Assembly (NCBI GenBank): GCA_945871875.1
Contig: CAMBYC010000019.1
Location: 1-34,543, forward strand
Reading direction: 5' to 3'
Source of the DNA: Sphingobacterium thalpophilum
Lineage (GTDB): Bacteria; Bacteroidota; Bacteroidia; Chitinophagales; Chitinophagaceae
Length of the DNA stretch: 34,543 nucleotides
Of this stretch, positions 1-10,141 are shown in pieces (the first letter of the stretch is position 1; each line of letters starts with the position of its first letter). The notes beneath the pieces are model-generated. The model was not told the DNA's origin and made no database searches. It worked only from the letters and a program-made list of their open reading frames with translations. Position numbers and translations under genes: made by a program.

Positions 1-114
1 ATAATCAGGTTGTAAAGCATGTAATGGTGTGGTAGCATCTGTTTGTTTGGTTTGCCCAAATCCAGTTATTACCTGTAACAGAATTAAGATTATCGAAAAC
101 AATATTTTACGCAT
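1..114 (-). CDS. N-terminus of a secreted/exported protein (truncated by window edge)
   Basis: Reverse strand from ATG at 114 reads MRKILFSIILILLLQVITGFGQTKQTDATTPLHALQPDY, a clear signal peptide. It lies downstream of the SusCD operon in the same orientation. The 'PLHALQPDY' start loosely recalls GH88/105-type enzymes, but too little is visible to call. Confidence 0.55.
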   Translation of the reverse strand, partial: MRKILFSIILILLQVITGFGQTKQTDATTPLHALQPDY

Positions 115-121
115 AACTATT

Positions 122-149
122 ATGAATTATAAATTATGAATTATGAATT
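122..149 (-). repeat. Heptad array R1 (unit TGAATTA on +), inverted arm of R2
   Basis: ATGAATTATAAATTATGAATTATGAATT; period 7; perfect 28-nt reverse complement of 303-330. Confidence 0.95.
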
Positions 150-302
150 TGGGGGTAAATTATAATTTTAAATTTAGGGAACTCAATACATTCACTCAAT
201 ACATTTTTCATATCTCACAAATTACAAATGAGGTCTTAGGACATACAACATAAGACTTACGACTTAACACTTTTAGTACGCGAACTCATACTAATAACTC
301 AC

Positions 303-330
303 AATTCATAATTCATAATTTATAATTCAT
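303..330 (+). repeat. Heptad array R2 (unit AATTCAT on +), inverted arm of R1
   Basis: AATTCAT AATTCAT AATTTAT AATTCAT; perfect reverse complement of 122-149. Confidence 0.95.
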
Positions 331-338
331 CCCCCCTC

Positions 339-2090
339 TTACCATTTAAACGGCAAATACCAATCTTTCCCCATAAGTTTTGCCCTTGCTGTTGACGCAG
401 AACCTGAGGAAACACCAGATTTTAATAACTTACTGTAAACTTTATCGGCAATAAAGGATGGATCATTTCTTCTAATGGCCACACGAAGCAAATCTGCCCA
501 ACGGGTTCCTTCAAATGCGTTTTCAAGTGCAGTTTCCTTAATCAAACCATTTTCGATAGTCAGCAAACTATCAGAAGCAGGCACATCAATATTTATCAAA
601 TTGGCTCTTGATCTAATTCCAATATTTCTATACCAATCGGCTCTATAATAAGGAACACCAGTGCTACCACTATTGCGTGCATCAAAATTGAATGGATACG
701 CTTCATTTAGAGTATTGTGAAAATTTGTAACATCAGATGTTGGTGCTGGATAAGCACCTGCAATTCCGCTGTTTAAAAGTCCCCAAGCCAAACGATATTT
801 TCCTACCCTATTTGCAGCTTCTGCAAAACGCATGTGCAACTGAGTTTGTCTAAACAAAAACCATTTGCCATTCTTTGTTAATAAATTGGTAGTAGGCAAT
901 GAATTGGTATAATTAATATAATTGTATAAATTTTTCATTGCCACTTGCTGACCACCAATAGTCATGGTACTCAATAATTTTCTTGCATCATAAGGTATAG
1001 ATCCGCCTTGAGCAGCTCTCTGAGTTTCTCCATCCCACAAGTCGTTTATTTCTTGGGATGGTTTTACCAAATAATTTCCTCCGATAGGTGAAAATAGTTT
1101 TATTAAAGTATTCTCTGGTTTGAACTTGCTATCAAAAGGAAGTACCCAAACCCATTCTCTATCAAAACCACTTGTACCAAACGGTTGTTCAAACATAATT
1201 CTCCACTGTGTGTTGTATATAAGTGTTGACGCATCTCCAGCTCTTGAATAACTGATGTAATGGTCTATATCGCCATTGCTGTCCCAACCTAATTTATATA
1301 AACTATAATATCTACCATCAACAACACCTTGTGTTCCTGTTTCCATTACTTGTCTATAGTTTTCTGATGCTTTCACATAATTGCCCTTCCACAAATGCAA
1401 ATCGCCTAAAACAACCTTTTTGTTTACATAAAACTTTTGTGTAGGATATCCATCTACAGTAATATTTAAGTTTGTACCTGCAGGATATACCTCTTTAAAG
1501 GGTAAGCGTTCTGTGAAGTTTATTAAGCTATCCAACAATACATCAAAAGAAAGCTTTGGAAAATTTGAAGCATTTTTAACGTCATCAACGTTTTTCAATG
1601 AACTTGTTACGTAAGGAACCTGACCAAAATGTATGCCCAATTGCAAATACAAAAAAGAACGTAAAGCTCCAATGTCTGAATAACGCTGGCTAAATTCTGC
1701 ATCATTCATCTTTTTTTCTTTCACCATTACTTGAAAACGCTCAAGTACGTCGTTACAATTGATGATGAGCTCATAAAAAGGTTTAGGGCTAGCGTAGGGA
1801 TTGTTTTCTGTTACGCTGTGTGTACTAATTTGTCGGAGGTTTTCATCTGCATTGTTAGTACAATCCAATAAATCGCCACGTAGTTCATTTAACACTACAT
1901 ACTGATCGGCTATGCCCATAAATTTTCCATAAATACCTATTACTGCAGCATCTGCATCATACACATTTTGGTAAGCCTGAGATTCATCTAGTTGGTCTTG
2001 GGGCTTGATATCGAAGATTTTTGTACACCCAGAAATACTCCACAACAAAAGAACATAAAATGTTGCACTTACTATATTTATTTTCTTCAT
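339..2090 (-). CDS. SusD/RagB-family outer-membrane nutrient-binding lipoprotein
   Basis: 583 aa; lipobox-like 'SISGCTKIFDIKPQDQLDESQAYQNVYDADAAVIGIYG' N-terminus and C-terminal 'ENAFEGTRWADLLRVAIRR' typical of SusD; lies immediately downstream of a SusC gene. Confidence 0.93.
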   Translation of the reverse strand: MKKINIVSATFYVLLLWSISGCTKIFDIKPQDQLDESQAYQNVYDADAAVIGIYGKFMGIADQYVVLNELRGDLLDCTNNADENLRQISTHSVTENNPYASPKPFYELIINCNDVLERFQVMVKEKKMNDAEFSQRYSDIGALRSFLYLQLGIHFGQVPYVTSSLKNVDDVKNASNFPKLSFDVLLDSLINFTERLPFKEVYPAGTNLNITVDGYPTQKFYVNKKVVLGDLHLWKGNYVKASENYRQVMETGTQGVVDGRYYSLYKLGWDSNGDIDHYISYSRAGDASTLIYNTQWRIMFEQPFGTSGFDREWVWVLPFDSKFKPENTLIKLFSPIGGNYLVKPSQEINDLWDGETQRAAQGGSIPYDARKLLSTMTIGGQQVAMKNLYNYINYTNSLPTTNLLTKNGKWFLFRQTQLHMRFAEAANRVGKYRLAWGLLNSGIAGAYPAPTSDVTNFHNTLNEAYPFNFDARNSGSTGVPYYRADWYRNIGIRSRANLINIDVPASDSLLTIENGLIKETALENAFEGTRWADLLRVAIRRNDPSFIADKVYSKLLKSGVSSGSASTARAKLMGKDWYLPFKW

Positions 2091-2141
2091 AACTGAAGGA
2101 CAATTTAAAATTCGAAAATTATTTTTACTTATTGAGATAGA

Positions 2142-5100
2142 TTATAATCCGATTCTAGCACCAATGGTTAGGGTTTTGTACATAGGATTATATCCCATAT
2201 CAATACCTTGAGCAAATATTGAGTTTGATGCACTGAATTCTGGATTAAAGCCTGAATATTTTGTTAGTGTAAACAGGTTGTCGCCACTCAAATAGATAGA
2301 TGCGTTTTTAATAAATTTATCTTTAAATGGAATTGCATAGTTGAGAGAAGCATTGCGCAAATTCAAGTAAGACCCATCTTCTATCCATCTGGTGCTGAAT
2401 CTGTTATTACCCAATGGATCTCCAAAAGTAGCCCTTGGCATGTTGGTAGATTGTCCCTCAGCTCTCCATCTATTTACTACACTATTTAATTGGTTTTCCA
2501 ATGTACTCGCAGATTCCAACTTGTAGCGTAAGTAATTGTAAACATCATTTCCTTGAGAAAAAACAAACAACGTGGTTAATGAAAAACGTCCAAAAACCAA
2601 TCTGCTGTTGATGCTTCCAAAGAAATCGGGAGTAGGGTTACCAATTACTTTTCTATCTTTTTCATCTATTATACGATCCCCATTGATGTCTTTAAACTTT
2701 ACATCTCCACCTTTAAAAGGACTAAAAGTGCCATCGGAGTTTTTCATTCTTAAATCTGCATTACTTGCTTCTAAGTTTGAGCTAAAAACACCATCCGCAG
2801 TATAGCCATAGAACAATGTTGCAACATTGTTGTTTTGGGTTAAAATCGTGGCATTGGCATATTGGGTGGTTAAACTACCGTTCGGAACGGATAATATCTT
2901 GTTTTTGTTTGAGGCAACTGTAGCTCCAATATCCCATCTCAACTTTTTCTTATTTACTACATTAATATTAAACCCTGCTTCAATACCAGTATTCAACATA
3001 CTTCCACCATTTGTAAGTACATTAGTAAAACCAGTTTGTGCTGCAATATTTTCATAAACCAACATATTTTCCGTTTTGTTGCGATATGCATCAACAGAAA
3101 GATTTATGCGCTCATTCCAAAATGCAAGGTCTAAACCTACATTAAACTTTTTATTTGTTTCCCACTGGATCGCAGGATTTGGAATTCCACTTCTTACCAA
3201 ACCTTGCATACCAAGTAAATTTTGGGAACTATAAGTTTGTCTGCTCGAGTAATTCCCAATATCATCATTTCCTGCGTAACTGTAATTGATACGCAACTTC
3301 AACATGTCAAAAGAAGATGTTGCCATAAATTTCTCAGAAGAAATCAACCAAGCAGCACCAAGAGATGGCATCAATGCAAAGCTGTTTCCTCCAATATTAA
3401 CTCCATTTGCAACTTGCTTACCAAATCTTGAAGAACCATCTAAAGCTGTATTAAAAGAGAAAAACAACTTGTTCTTGAATCCATAATCAAAATTGAAATA
3501 GGCATTCATCCAATTCCACTCTCCAATGCCACCACCCGTTTGGCGCAATGCATTGTTGCCGTTTTGTACACTGATAAGTTCATCTGTTGCAGAATTATAG
3601 CCCAATGTAAAATCTTGCTCCCCTTTATTATGCTGGTAGCGGACACCCAATCTCGACAACACATTATGATTTAAATTATAGGTTTTTTTAAACTCTAACC
3701 TTGAATCTGAGTAAATCGAAAACAACCTTTTTACCTGTGTACCCAATCTGCTATCAATTATAGCATTGGTTGTAGTATCATCAGCAACACCTTTTCTTGG
3801 TACAAAAATATTTTCTCTTATTTTATCATACACCACACCAAATAAAGTAGATGCCGAAATTGAATTACTGATGTCATAATTAAACTTATAAGAACCTAAA
3901 AATCTATAATAGCGGTTATAAGCTTGCATATTTTCAATCAAAACTGAGGGATTACTGAAACCCAATACATCTGTTTCATCAAGGTTGGGAGAAAAAATTC
4001 CTTTCTCATTCAATTCGTAAGCGGTTAAAAACGGCGACTTTGTTAACGCACCATACAAAGGGGCTGTCTTTTGTACTACACCTTGGTATTTTAGGTTGTT
4101 TTCATTGTATGTAAATGCAAGATTAGCTACTCCTGTGAATTTTTTTGAGAAATTAAATGCAGCATTAAACCTTGTATTGTAACGTTTTAAATCAGTATTT
4201 TTTATTACCCCTTCATTTTGGCTATACCCAACACTTAATGCATATTTTGCTATGTTATCACCACCAGTTACTTTAAGAAAAAGGTTTTGATTCATACTAT
4301 TGCTAAAAACATTTTTTTGCCAATTGGTATTGTTGTGGTATCTGTAATAGCTTTTGTTGTTGGTAGAATCATCAATCATATATGGCAATGCACCAATTGC
4401 AGCCGCAGACAAACCTCTGCTTTGTAACATTTCGTTTAGGTAGGTTCTATAATTGTTGGCATCCATAACTGGCATAAAATCGGGTGCTTGGTTAAAGCTT
4501 GTATAAACCCCAAAATCAATATTGGTTGCCTCTTGTTTTGCCTTTGAAGTTGTTATTATGATTGCTCCATTTGCTCCTTTGGTACCATAAATAGAAGATG
4601 CATCTTTAATTATAGTATAATTGTCAATATCTCCTACATTGATAAGAGAAAGTGGATTGGTATAATTGTTATCTATGATGCTTTTTCCATAATCGTTTAC
4701 ATCATACACCATTCCATCGATTACAAATAGCGGTGAATTGGTTGCATAAAGAGAATTGTATCCCCTTAAAAACAAGTTGGCACCAACCCCCGGTGTTCCT
4801 GAACGTCTGATGGCGTTTAATCCACTAACCTGACCTTGCAACAATGCATCTGGTGTTTCAAATGGTCTGTTCCATGAGCTATTGGCATCATACCCAGCAA
4901 CTGCAGCAGTTGAATTTCTTTTGGCAATACTTCCAAAAGGCAATACCACCTGCTCCTGAAAGGAAACGCTTGATTCGCTCAACAAAGCCGCTTCAATAGT
5001 GTTTCTCCCTTTCAATGAAATTACTTTTGTATCGTATCCCTCAGCAACTATTTCTAAATCCGCTGTATAAGATGGTACATTTAAAGTAAACGCCCCTTTT

Positions 5101-5330
5101 TCGTCAGTAATGGCTGCCGAAAAGTTTTTAACCGTGATATTAACTCCACCAATTCCCTTTTTTGTAGCAGCATCTGTTACAATACCTTTTAAAGGCAACT
5201 TGGTTTCTTTTTTTGCTGAAGATTGTCCAGTAGGTTTTAGCATTACTTGAGCAGACAGCTGCTGGGAAGCAAATAATACACCCGTCAACAATGTTGATGC
5301 GATCAGGTTATGCAATGTAGTCTTTATCAT
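2142..5330 (-). CDS. SusC/RagA-family TonB-linked outer-membrane receptor
   Basis: ORF track spans to 5357 using a TTG codon; the first ATG (MIKTTLHNLIAS...) at 5330 gives a standard signal peptide. CarboxypepD_reg-like domain (LKGIVTDAATKKGIGGVNITVKN), plug (LFVIDGMVYD..., IIKDASSIYGTKGANGAIIITTSK), long beta-barrel. Confidence 0.95.
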   Translation of the reverse strand: MIKTTLHNLIASTLLTGVLFASQQLSAQVMLKPTGQSSAKKETKLPLKGIVTDAATKKGIGGVNITVKNFSAAITDEKGAFTLNVPSYTADLEIVAEGYDTKVISLKGRNTIEAALLSESSVSFQEQVVLPFGSIAKRNSTAAVAGYDANSSWNRPFETPDALLQGQVSGLNAIRRSGTPGVGANLFLRGYNSLYATNSPLFVIDGMVYDVNDYGKSIIDNNYTNPLSLINVGDIDNYTIIKDASSIYGTKGANGAIIITTSKAKQEATNIDFGVYTSFNQAPDFMPVMDANNYRTYLNEMLQSRGLSAAAIGALPYMIDDSTNNKSYYRYHNNTNWQKNVFSNSMNQNLFLKVTGGDNIAKYALSVGYSQNEGVIKNTDLKRYNTRFNAAFNFSKKFTGVANLAFTYNENNLKYQGVVQKTAPLYGALTKSPFLTAYELNEKGIFSPNLDETDVLGFSNPSVLIENMQAYNRYYRFLGSYKFNYDISNSISASTLFGVVYDKIRENIFVPRKGVADDTTTNAIIDSRLGTQVKRLFSIYSDSRLEFKKTYNLNHNVLSRLGVRYQHNKGEQDFTLGYNSATDELISVQNGNNALRQTGGGIGEWNWMNAYFNFDYGFKNKLFFSFNTALDGSSRFGKQVANGVNIGGNSFALMPSLGAAWLISSEKFMATSSFDMLKLRINYSYAGNDDIGNYSSRQTYSSQNLLGMQGLVRSGIPNPAIQWETNKKFNVGLDLAFWNERINLSVDAYRNKTENMLVYENIAAQTGFTNVLTNGGSMLNTGIEAGFNINVVNKKKLRWDIGATVASNKNKILSVPNGSLTTQYANATILTQNNNVATLFYGYTADGVFSSNLEASNADLRMKNSDGTFSPFKGGDVKFKDINGDRIIDEKDRKVIGNPTPDFFGSINSRLVFGRFSLTTLFVFSQGNDVYNYLRYKLESASTLENQLNSVVNRWRAEGQSTNMPRATFGDPLGNNRFSTRWIEDGSYLNLRNASLNYAIPFKDKFIKNASIYLSGDNLFTLTKYSGFNPEFSASNSIFAQGIDMGYNPMYKTLTIGARIGL

Positions 5331-5357
5331 TACGAATATCTTTTTTTGTTCTTTCAA

Positions 5358-6800
5358 TTATAAGCTTGGTACAAGTTTGATATAATCACAAACCAATGGA
5401 TTTGCAGCTGCAGTAGTACTATTTGCTGCCACAAGAAATATATTCAAAATCGGTGCATACTTGGGTACAGAAAATTCACCGATATATATTTCATCTAATC
5501 TATTTAAGGCTATTGTTGTGTAAGGGAATGTTGTAGATGCAGCTGTTCCTATACCCAATTTTTGTGTAAATGTTACCGTTTGAAAATCATTTACCGCAAC
5601 CCAATAAGCCTTGTATTTGATAGATGGTATTTCTGGCAAATCATAACGAATATTGAATAATGCTATACCATGATTCAACACCAAAACATCTTTATAATCC
5701 AATCCAGTTAAAGTATTGAAACGTTCCCTAAAAAAAGTATTACTCCTTCTATCGTTGCTGGTTGCAGCATATTTTTCAGCTTCTACTACAATGGTTTTAA
5801 ATTTACTAGCAGGTTGTACATCCATTTTATTCATGATATAAACAATACCATTGCTGGTTTTGATTGTTTTCACAATATTGGCTTTATTAACAGGAAGTTT
5901 TGTTCCAAATTTAGAAAAAATGGTGTCTGGAATTGAAGCAGGATTGTATAAAGTATCTACTGCAAAATCTTTAACCACATTCCAACTGGTAACAAGTGTA
6001 TTGCTGTCTGTTGTATTTGTAGAAAAATAGGGAGTAAACTTTGTGATTTCCGCATCCCAAGTGGCATCTTCCAACATAAATAAGGTGAATTGCTTCTGTT
6101 CTTGCTTAAGGTCATGCACTTTATTCCAATATAAATTTGTAAATATTGAATCCGTTCCGGCTTGATAAATGGGCTCTCCTGTAGATGGCTTAATTCCTAC
6201 AACAACAGCATTGGTGAGGTCAAACACATTTCTAAACAATGACAACATGAATGTTTTTTGTTTAGATGGTGCATTGACATTGTTATTGATAAATTCCCAG
6301 CAATTTTCGAGTGCCGGTATAGATTGGTCCATAATCTGCAACAATCCGTTTGATGCGTAATTATCAGCGGTTTTGATGGTTGCATCTTCCAATTTAGATT
6401 TCATCATATTGGAGAATTTTCCATTGATCATGCTGATGCGGGTTGTTGCTGTCACATCGCTAGTTCTGTACAATTGAGTAGCAATATGATTGCCAACAAA
6501 CAATTTTAGCTTGATGGGATCATTAATGATGGCGGCATCTAAAGTGGCTAACGACTTGTTTACAGGTGCAAATACAGTATAATTCTTTGATGAACTGATT
6601 ACTTTGTCATATCCTGTTTGAGCCAAATATTTGGCAAAACTGCTTAAATCTGGATTTGCATTAATCAATTCAAATAGATTTTGCTTTAATGATGTATCGG
6701 TAATATCGTTTCTGGTATCATTTATTTTGCTGCATCCTAAAAGCATCGTTAACATGATGCTTACTGAATACAATAAAAAACTTTTATAGCTGCACTTCAT
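5358..6800 (-). CDS. Fasciclin (FAS1) domain lipoprotein with C-terminal CBM6-like beta-sandwich module
   Basis: LLGCSKIND lipobox; FAS1 signatures 'KNYTVFAPVNKSLATLD' and 'NGIVYIMNKMDV'; C-terminal module starts 'IVVEAEKYAAT' and ends 'VCDYIKLVPSL', as in CBM6-type sandwiches. Confidence 0.8.
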   Translation of the reverse strand: MKCSYKSFLLYSVSIMLTMLLGCSKINDTRNDITDTSLKQNLFELINANPDLSSFAKYLAQTGYDKVISSSKNYTVFAPVNKSLATLDAAIINDPIKLKLFVGNHIATQLYRTSDVTATTRISMINGKFSNMMKSKLEDATIKTADNYASNGLLQIMDQSIPALENCWEFINNNVNAPSKQKTFMLSLFRNVFDLTNAVVVGIKPSTGEPIYQAGTDSIFTNLYWNKVHDLKQEQKQFTLFMLEDATWDAEITKFTPYFSTNTTDSNTLVTSWNVVKDFAVDTLYNPASIPDTIFSKFGTKLPVNKANIVKTIKTSNGIVYIMNKMDVQPASKFKTIVVEAEKYAATSNDRRSNTFFRERFNTLTGLDYKDVLVLNHGIALFNIRYDLPEIPSIKYKAYWVAVNDFQTVTFTQKLGIGTAASTTFPYTTIALNRLDEIYIGEFSVPKYAPILNIFLVAANSTTAAANPLVCDYIKLVPSL

Positions 6801-6850
6801 TGCTGGATAATTTTAGTGTTTACTTTTAACTTTGTTTTTCTTTGGATAGA

Positions 6851-8542
6851 TTAAAAATAGATCATACTACCGTCGGGTCTGAAACGAGGCAAAATTTGAT
6901 CTTGATTTATGGGAATAAAATGAATCATGTCTAGGTTATTGTTGTTTTGTGTACCAACCAATGCTGTGATTCTTATCAATTGCTGTTGGGTAGTGGTAAA
7001 TTCTATTACCCCTACTTGCCTAGCAGCCCATAAATTACTTACGTTTTCGGTATATCTTTTCCATCCGATGGCTTCAATTTCTGCGTCAGTACCTGCAGGT
7101 CTAACATCAGTAAAATTCATTGTCCTTTGCATAAGAACACCATTTACGGTTACTTGACAAAGCATATTAGAACTACTGGATTGTTTTTGTTGTCTATAGC
7201 AAATCCAAACTTTATATTTTCCTTTTACAATTGGCGGTGTGCGCATTTCCCACCATATTGGTCTACTTGGTAAACCTAATGGCAACATATTTATATCTGC
7301 GTTGAATGCATAGTTAGTAATTGAACTTGCTGTAGAAAATACATAAGACATTACGTTGGTTCCAGCCAATGAGCCCCAACCCCAATAATGATCTTTAATA
7401 GGCTTATCTGCTTCTGTTGCTCTTACAAAATTGTAATTGGCTTTTTTATAATAAGCAGGCAATTTTTTTAACTCATCAAAAGAAGAAACATCCCAATACA
7501 AGGGTGCTGGCTTTCTGTATTTCACCATAAAATGTGCCGCGGCATCATGCCATACACCGTTTGTTGCAGCAATATCACTTTTGTCTCTTGTCAATACTAC
7601 ACCTGGCTCTACCACTCCATTGAATTCATCTTGATTTACCAACACATTCTGATTGATCAACTTGATACTAATAACCTCTTGTGGCAATAAGGTTTCATGT
7701 GTTGGAGTTGAGATAATATCTCCCAAAAACTTAAGCCCCATACTAATATGATAGGCAATATACATATTCAAACTGTCGTTTGGCAAAGTTGGATTTCCTG
7801 TTTTTGAATATTTTGCTTTTAATGATGCATAAGAGGTTATTCCACTATCCGCTAATGCCTTGTTGCTTTCAGCAAAAACCGTTAGCCAACGCTTGGATGA
7901 ATCAGCGTTAACAGTATTTAATCTTGTAAAAAAACCTGTTTCTTTCATTGCCTGGACAAATATTGAATAATTTACATTTTCCTCTAATTGGGTAGCAATT
8001 GTTTTTACTGCCGGACGCAAAACATTGTCTATCACATGAATTATACCATTTCCTACTTTAACATTTGAATTTAATACCAATGCTTGGCGATTGATTAAAT
8101 AACTTGAAGCACCATTTTTATTTGCTACTGATGTTACCAAATATTGACCATACATAGTAATAACGGGTAACTTTCCGTCTGTAAATGAACTGGTATAAAT
8201 GGTGTCTTCCAATAAATGTAAACGAACCATATCTTTTAATGTATTTAAATCAGCTACATCAACAGATGCTGCTCCTAAAGCAGTTAAGTAGTTATTAACA
8301 CCGCTATTGGTTGGTGCAAAACAAGTGTAAGACCCATAAGCATTTAAAAAAGCGGTATTGCCAGTTCTATCTAATATCTTCTTAAACAAAGAAAATGAAT
8401 CCAAGTGATTTTCTAAATATCCAACAATGTTTACATCACTGGTTGTAGTTTGTTGAATATCAAGCTTTTTACAGCCTATAGATGAAAAAATTATTGAAGT
8501 GGTAAGCACCAATCCTACAATAAGTATCGTTAATTTATTCAT
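6851..8542 (-). CDS. Fasciclin (FAS1) domain lipoprotein (two FAS1-like repeats) with C-terminal beta-sandwich module
   Basis: 'IGCKKLDIQQTTTSD' lipobox; 'GSYTCFAPTNSGVNNYL' and 'NGIIHVIDNVLRP' FAS1 H1/H2-type motifs; C-terminal region with 'KGKYKVWICYRQQ' and 'NNNLDMIHFIPI'. Confidence 0.8.
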   Translation of the reverse strand: MNKLTILIVGLVLTTSIIFSSIGCKKLDIQQTTTSDVNIVGYLENHLDSFSLFKKILDRTGNTAFLNAYGSYTCFAPTNSGVNNYLTALGAASVDVADLNTLKDMVRLHLLEDTIYTSSFTDGKLPVITMYGQYLVTSVANKNGASSYLINRQALVLNSNVKVGNGIIHVIDNVLRPAVKTIATQLEENVNYSIFVQAMKETGFFTRLNTVNADSSKRWLTVFAESNKALADSGITSYASLKAKYSKTGNPTLPNDSLNMYIAYHISMGLKFLGDIISTPTHETLLPQEVISIKLINQNVLVNQDEFNGVVEPGVVLTRDKSDIAATNGVWHDAAAHFMVKYRKPAPLYWDVSSFDELKKLPAYYKKANYNFVRATEADKPIKDHYWGWGSLAGTNVMSYVFSTASSITNYAFNADINMLPLGLPSRPIWWEMRTPPIVKGKYKVWICYRQQKQSSSSNMLCQVTVNGVLMQRTMNFTDVRPAGTDAEIEAIGWKRYTENVSNLWAARQVGVIEFTTTQQQLIRITALVGTQNNNNLDMIHFIPINQDQILPRFRPDGSMIYF

Positions 8543-8577
8543 TTTGTTAAAATTATTTTATGAAATATTTTAGGGGA

Positions 8578-10134
8578 TTATTTGTAAAAAGGATTTTGTA
8601 CCAACATATTATTGGTCTGAATTTCATAGAGGTAAATGGGCAAATAATGACTATTGTAATCTTTCATTTTTGCTTGTGCCGATTGCTGCATGTTAGATGG
8701 AACGCTTACAGCTATCATACTGAGTAAAATACTTAATCGCTCATAATTATTTCTTTTTGCATTACGCAACACATCAAACCATCTTTTTCCCTCAAAACAA
8801 AATTCTCTTGAACGCTCTTCTAAAATGAAATCTTGTATTAACTTTTTATCTGTTGCACTTGGCATTAAATCTGTTGCAGCTAAGGCATTTGCTCTTTTTC
8901 TAACAGTATATACTAAATCTAATGCTTCCTGCCCTCTTCCTAATTCGTTCAATGCTTCCGCCTTCATTAACAAAACATCCGCATATCTATAAAAAAACCA
9001 ATGTGCAGAACTTTGATCAGCTGAACGTAAACTGGTTGCTGTGGCACCTACATACTTCCATACTGTTGATGTAGCAGCTCTTACAGACCCCCCATCTCCT
9101 CTTATATCATAATTTTTATCGTTGGTGAAATCAATTGTGAAAACCCTATCCATCAAATCTGCTGCAGCTGTCCAACGTCTGCTAAAAACACTTGAAGAAA
9201 AAATATTGAAGAAGGGATTTAATCTTTGTTGACTGTATTGCAACTCAAAAATACTTTCGTTAGAATTTCCTTGAACATACAGGGTATTGAACCAACTGTC
9301 ATTGTATTCAATAAATGGTCCAAATGCTGTTGCACCTTTTATCAACCCAAACTTACCTGAAGCAATAATTTTATCACAATAAGCATCGCTTTCAGCATAT
9401 TTGTCTGTCCATAAATATACATCAGCAAGAATAGCATTTATGGTGTTGATATTAACCCTTCCTTTATCAGAAGCAACATCTCCAAAAGATTTTACAGCCT
9501 TGGTTTCTGCCAGTTTTAAATCTTCAATTATTTTATTCAACACTTCTGCTTTAGAAGTTTTTGGGATTGGCATGATGTTTTCATCACTTAATGTAGCATC
9601 TAATTTCAATGGTACATCTCCAAATGTTCTAACCAAATAGAAATACATCAACGCCCTAATTGTTAAAGCTTCACTTAAATAATTATCTAGCTGGGTTTGA
9701 GTAAATGTATTATCACTAACCAACACTTCTGGAGCTTTTTCAATTAATGTATTGCAAAAATTGATGGTGCGGTAAAAAGGGCGCCAGTTTGCATTAACAT
9801 TGGTGGGTTGAATATTATGATTGGAAAGAGCGATATCATCGGCTCCAGATGCAGTTGCAGTTGCAATGTGGTCTGCTCTTCCCTCACCCCATACAAAAAA
9901 CAACTCAGCCATAGACGGAATATATCCTGTTGTGCCATAAGTGCCAGTAGAATATTCCATCATCGAAGCATATATGCCTATTACAGAAGCCTGCACCTGT
10001 TCTTTTGTTTTCCAAAACTCTTCTTTAATAATTCCATCTTGTGGCTTCAATTCCAACCATTTTTGACAGCCGGAAAAGCCTACAACCAAAACCAATAACA
10101 GTAAATAATTTATAAATATTTTCTTTTTCATCAT
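8578..10134 (-). CDS. SusD/RagB-family outer-membrane lipoprotein
   Basis: 518 aa; 'GFSGCQKWLELKPQDGIIKEEFWKTKEQVQASVIGIYA', 'RYADVLLMKAEALNELGRGQEALDLVYTVRKRAN', 'FCFEGKRWFDVLR'. Confidence 0.96.
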   Translation of the reverse strand: MMKKKIFINYLLLLVLVVGFSGCQKWLELKPQDGIIKEEFWKTKEQVQASVIGIYASMMEYSTGTYGTTGYIPSMAELFFVWGEGRADHIATATASGADDIALSNHNIQPTNVNANWRPFYRTINFCNTLIEKAPEVLVSDNTFTQTQLDNYLSEALTIRALMYFYLVRTFGDVPLKLDATLSDENIMPIPKTSKAEVLNKIIEDLKLAETKAVKSFGDVASDKGRVNINTINAILADVYLWTDKYAESDAYCDKIIASGKFGLIKGATAFGPFIEYNDSWFNTLYVQGNSNESIFELQYSQQRLNPFFNIFSSSVFSRRWTAAADLMDRVFTIDFTNDKNYDIRGDGGSVRAATSTVWKYVGATATSLRSADQSSAHWFFYRYADVLLMKAEALNELGRGQEALDLVYTVRKRANALAATDLMPSATDKKLIQDFILEERSREFCFEGKRWFDVLRNAKRNNYERLSILLSMIAVSVPSNMQQSAQAKMKDYNSHYLPIYLYEIQTNNMLVQNPFYK

Positions 10135-10141
10135 TGTATTT

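Noticed and set aside
2572-3486. Plus-strand ORFs antisense to the SusC gene (76-77 aa and shorter)
   Set aside because: Antisense shadow ORFs inside a well-supported CDS; low-complexity translations with no domain signal.
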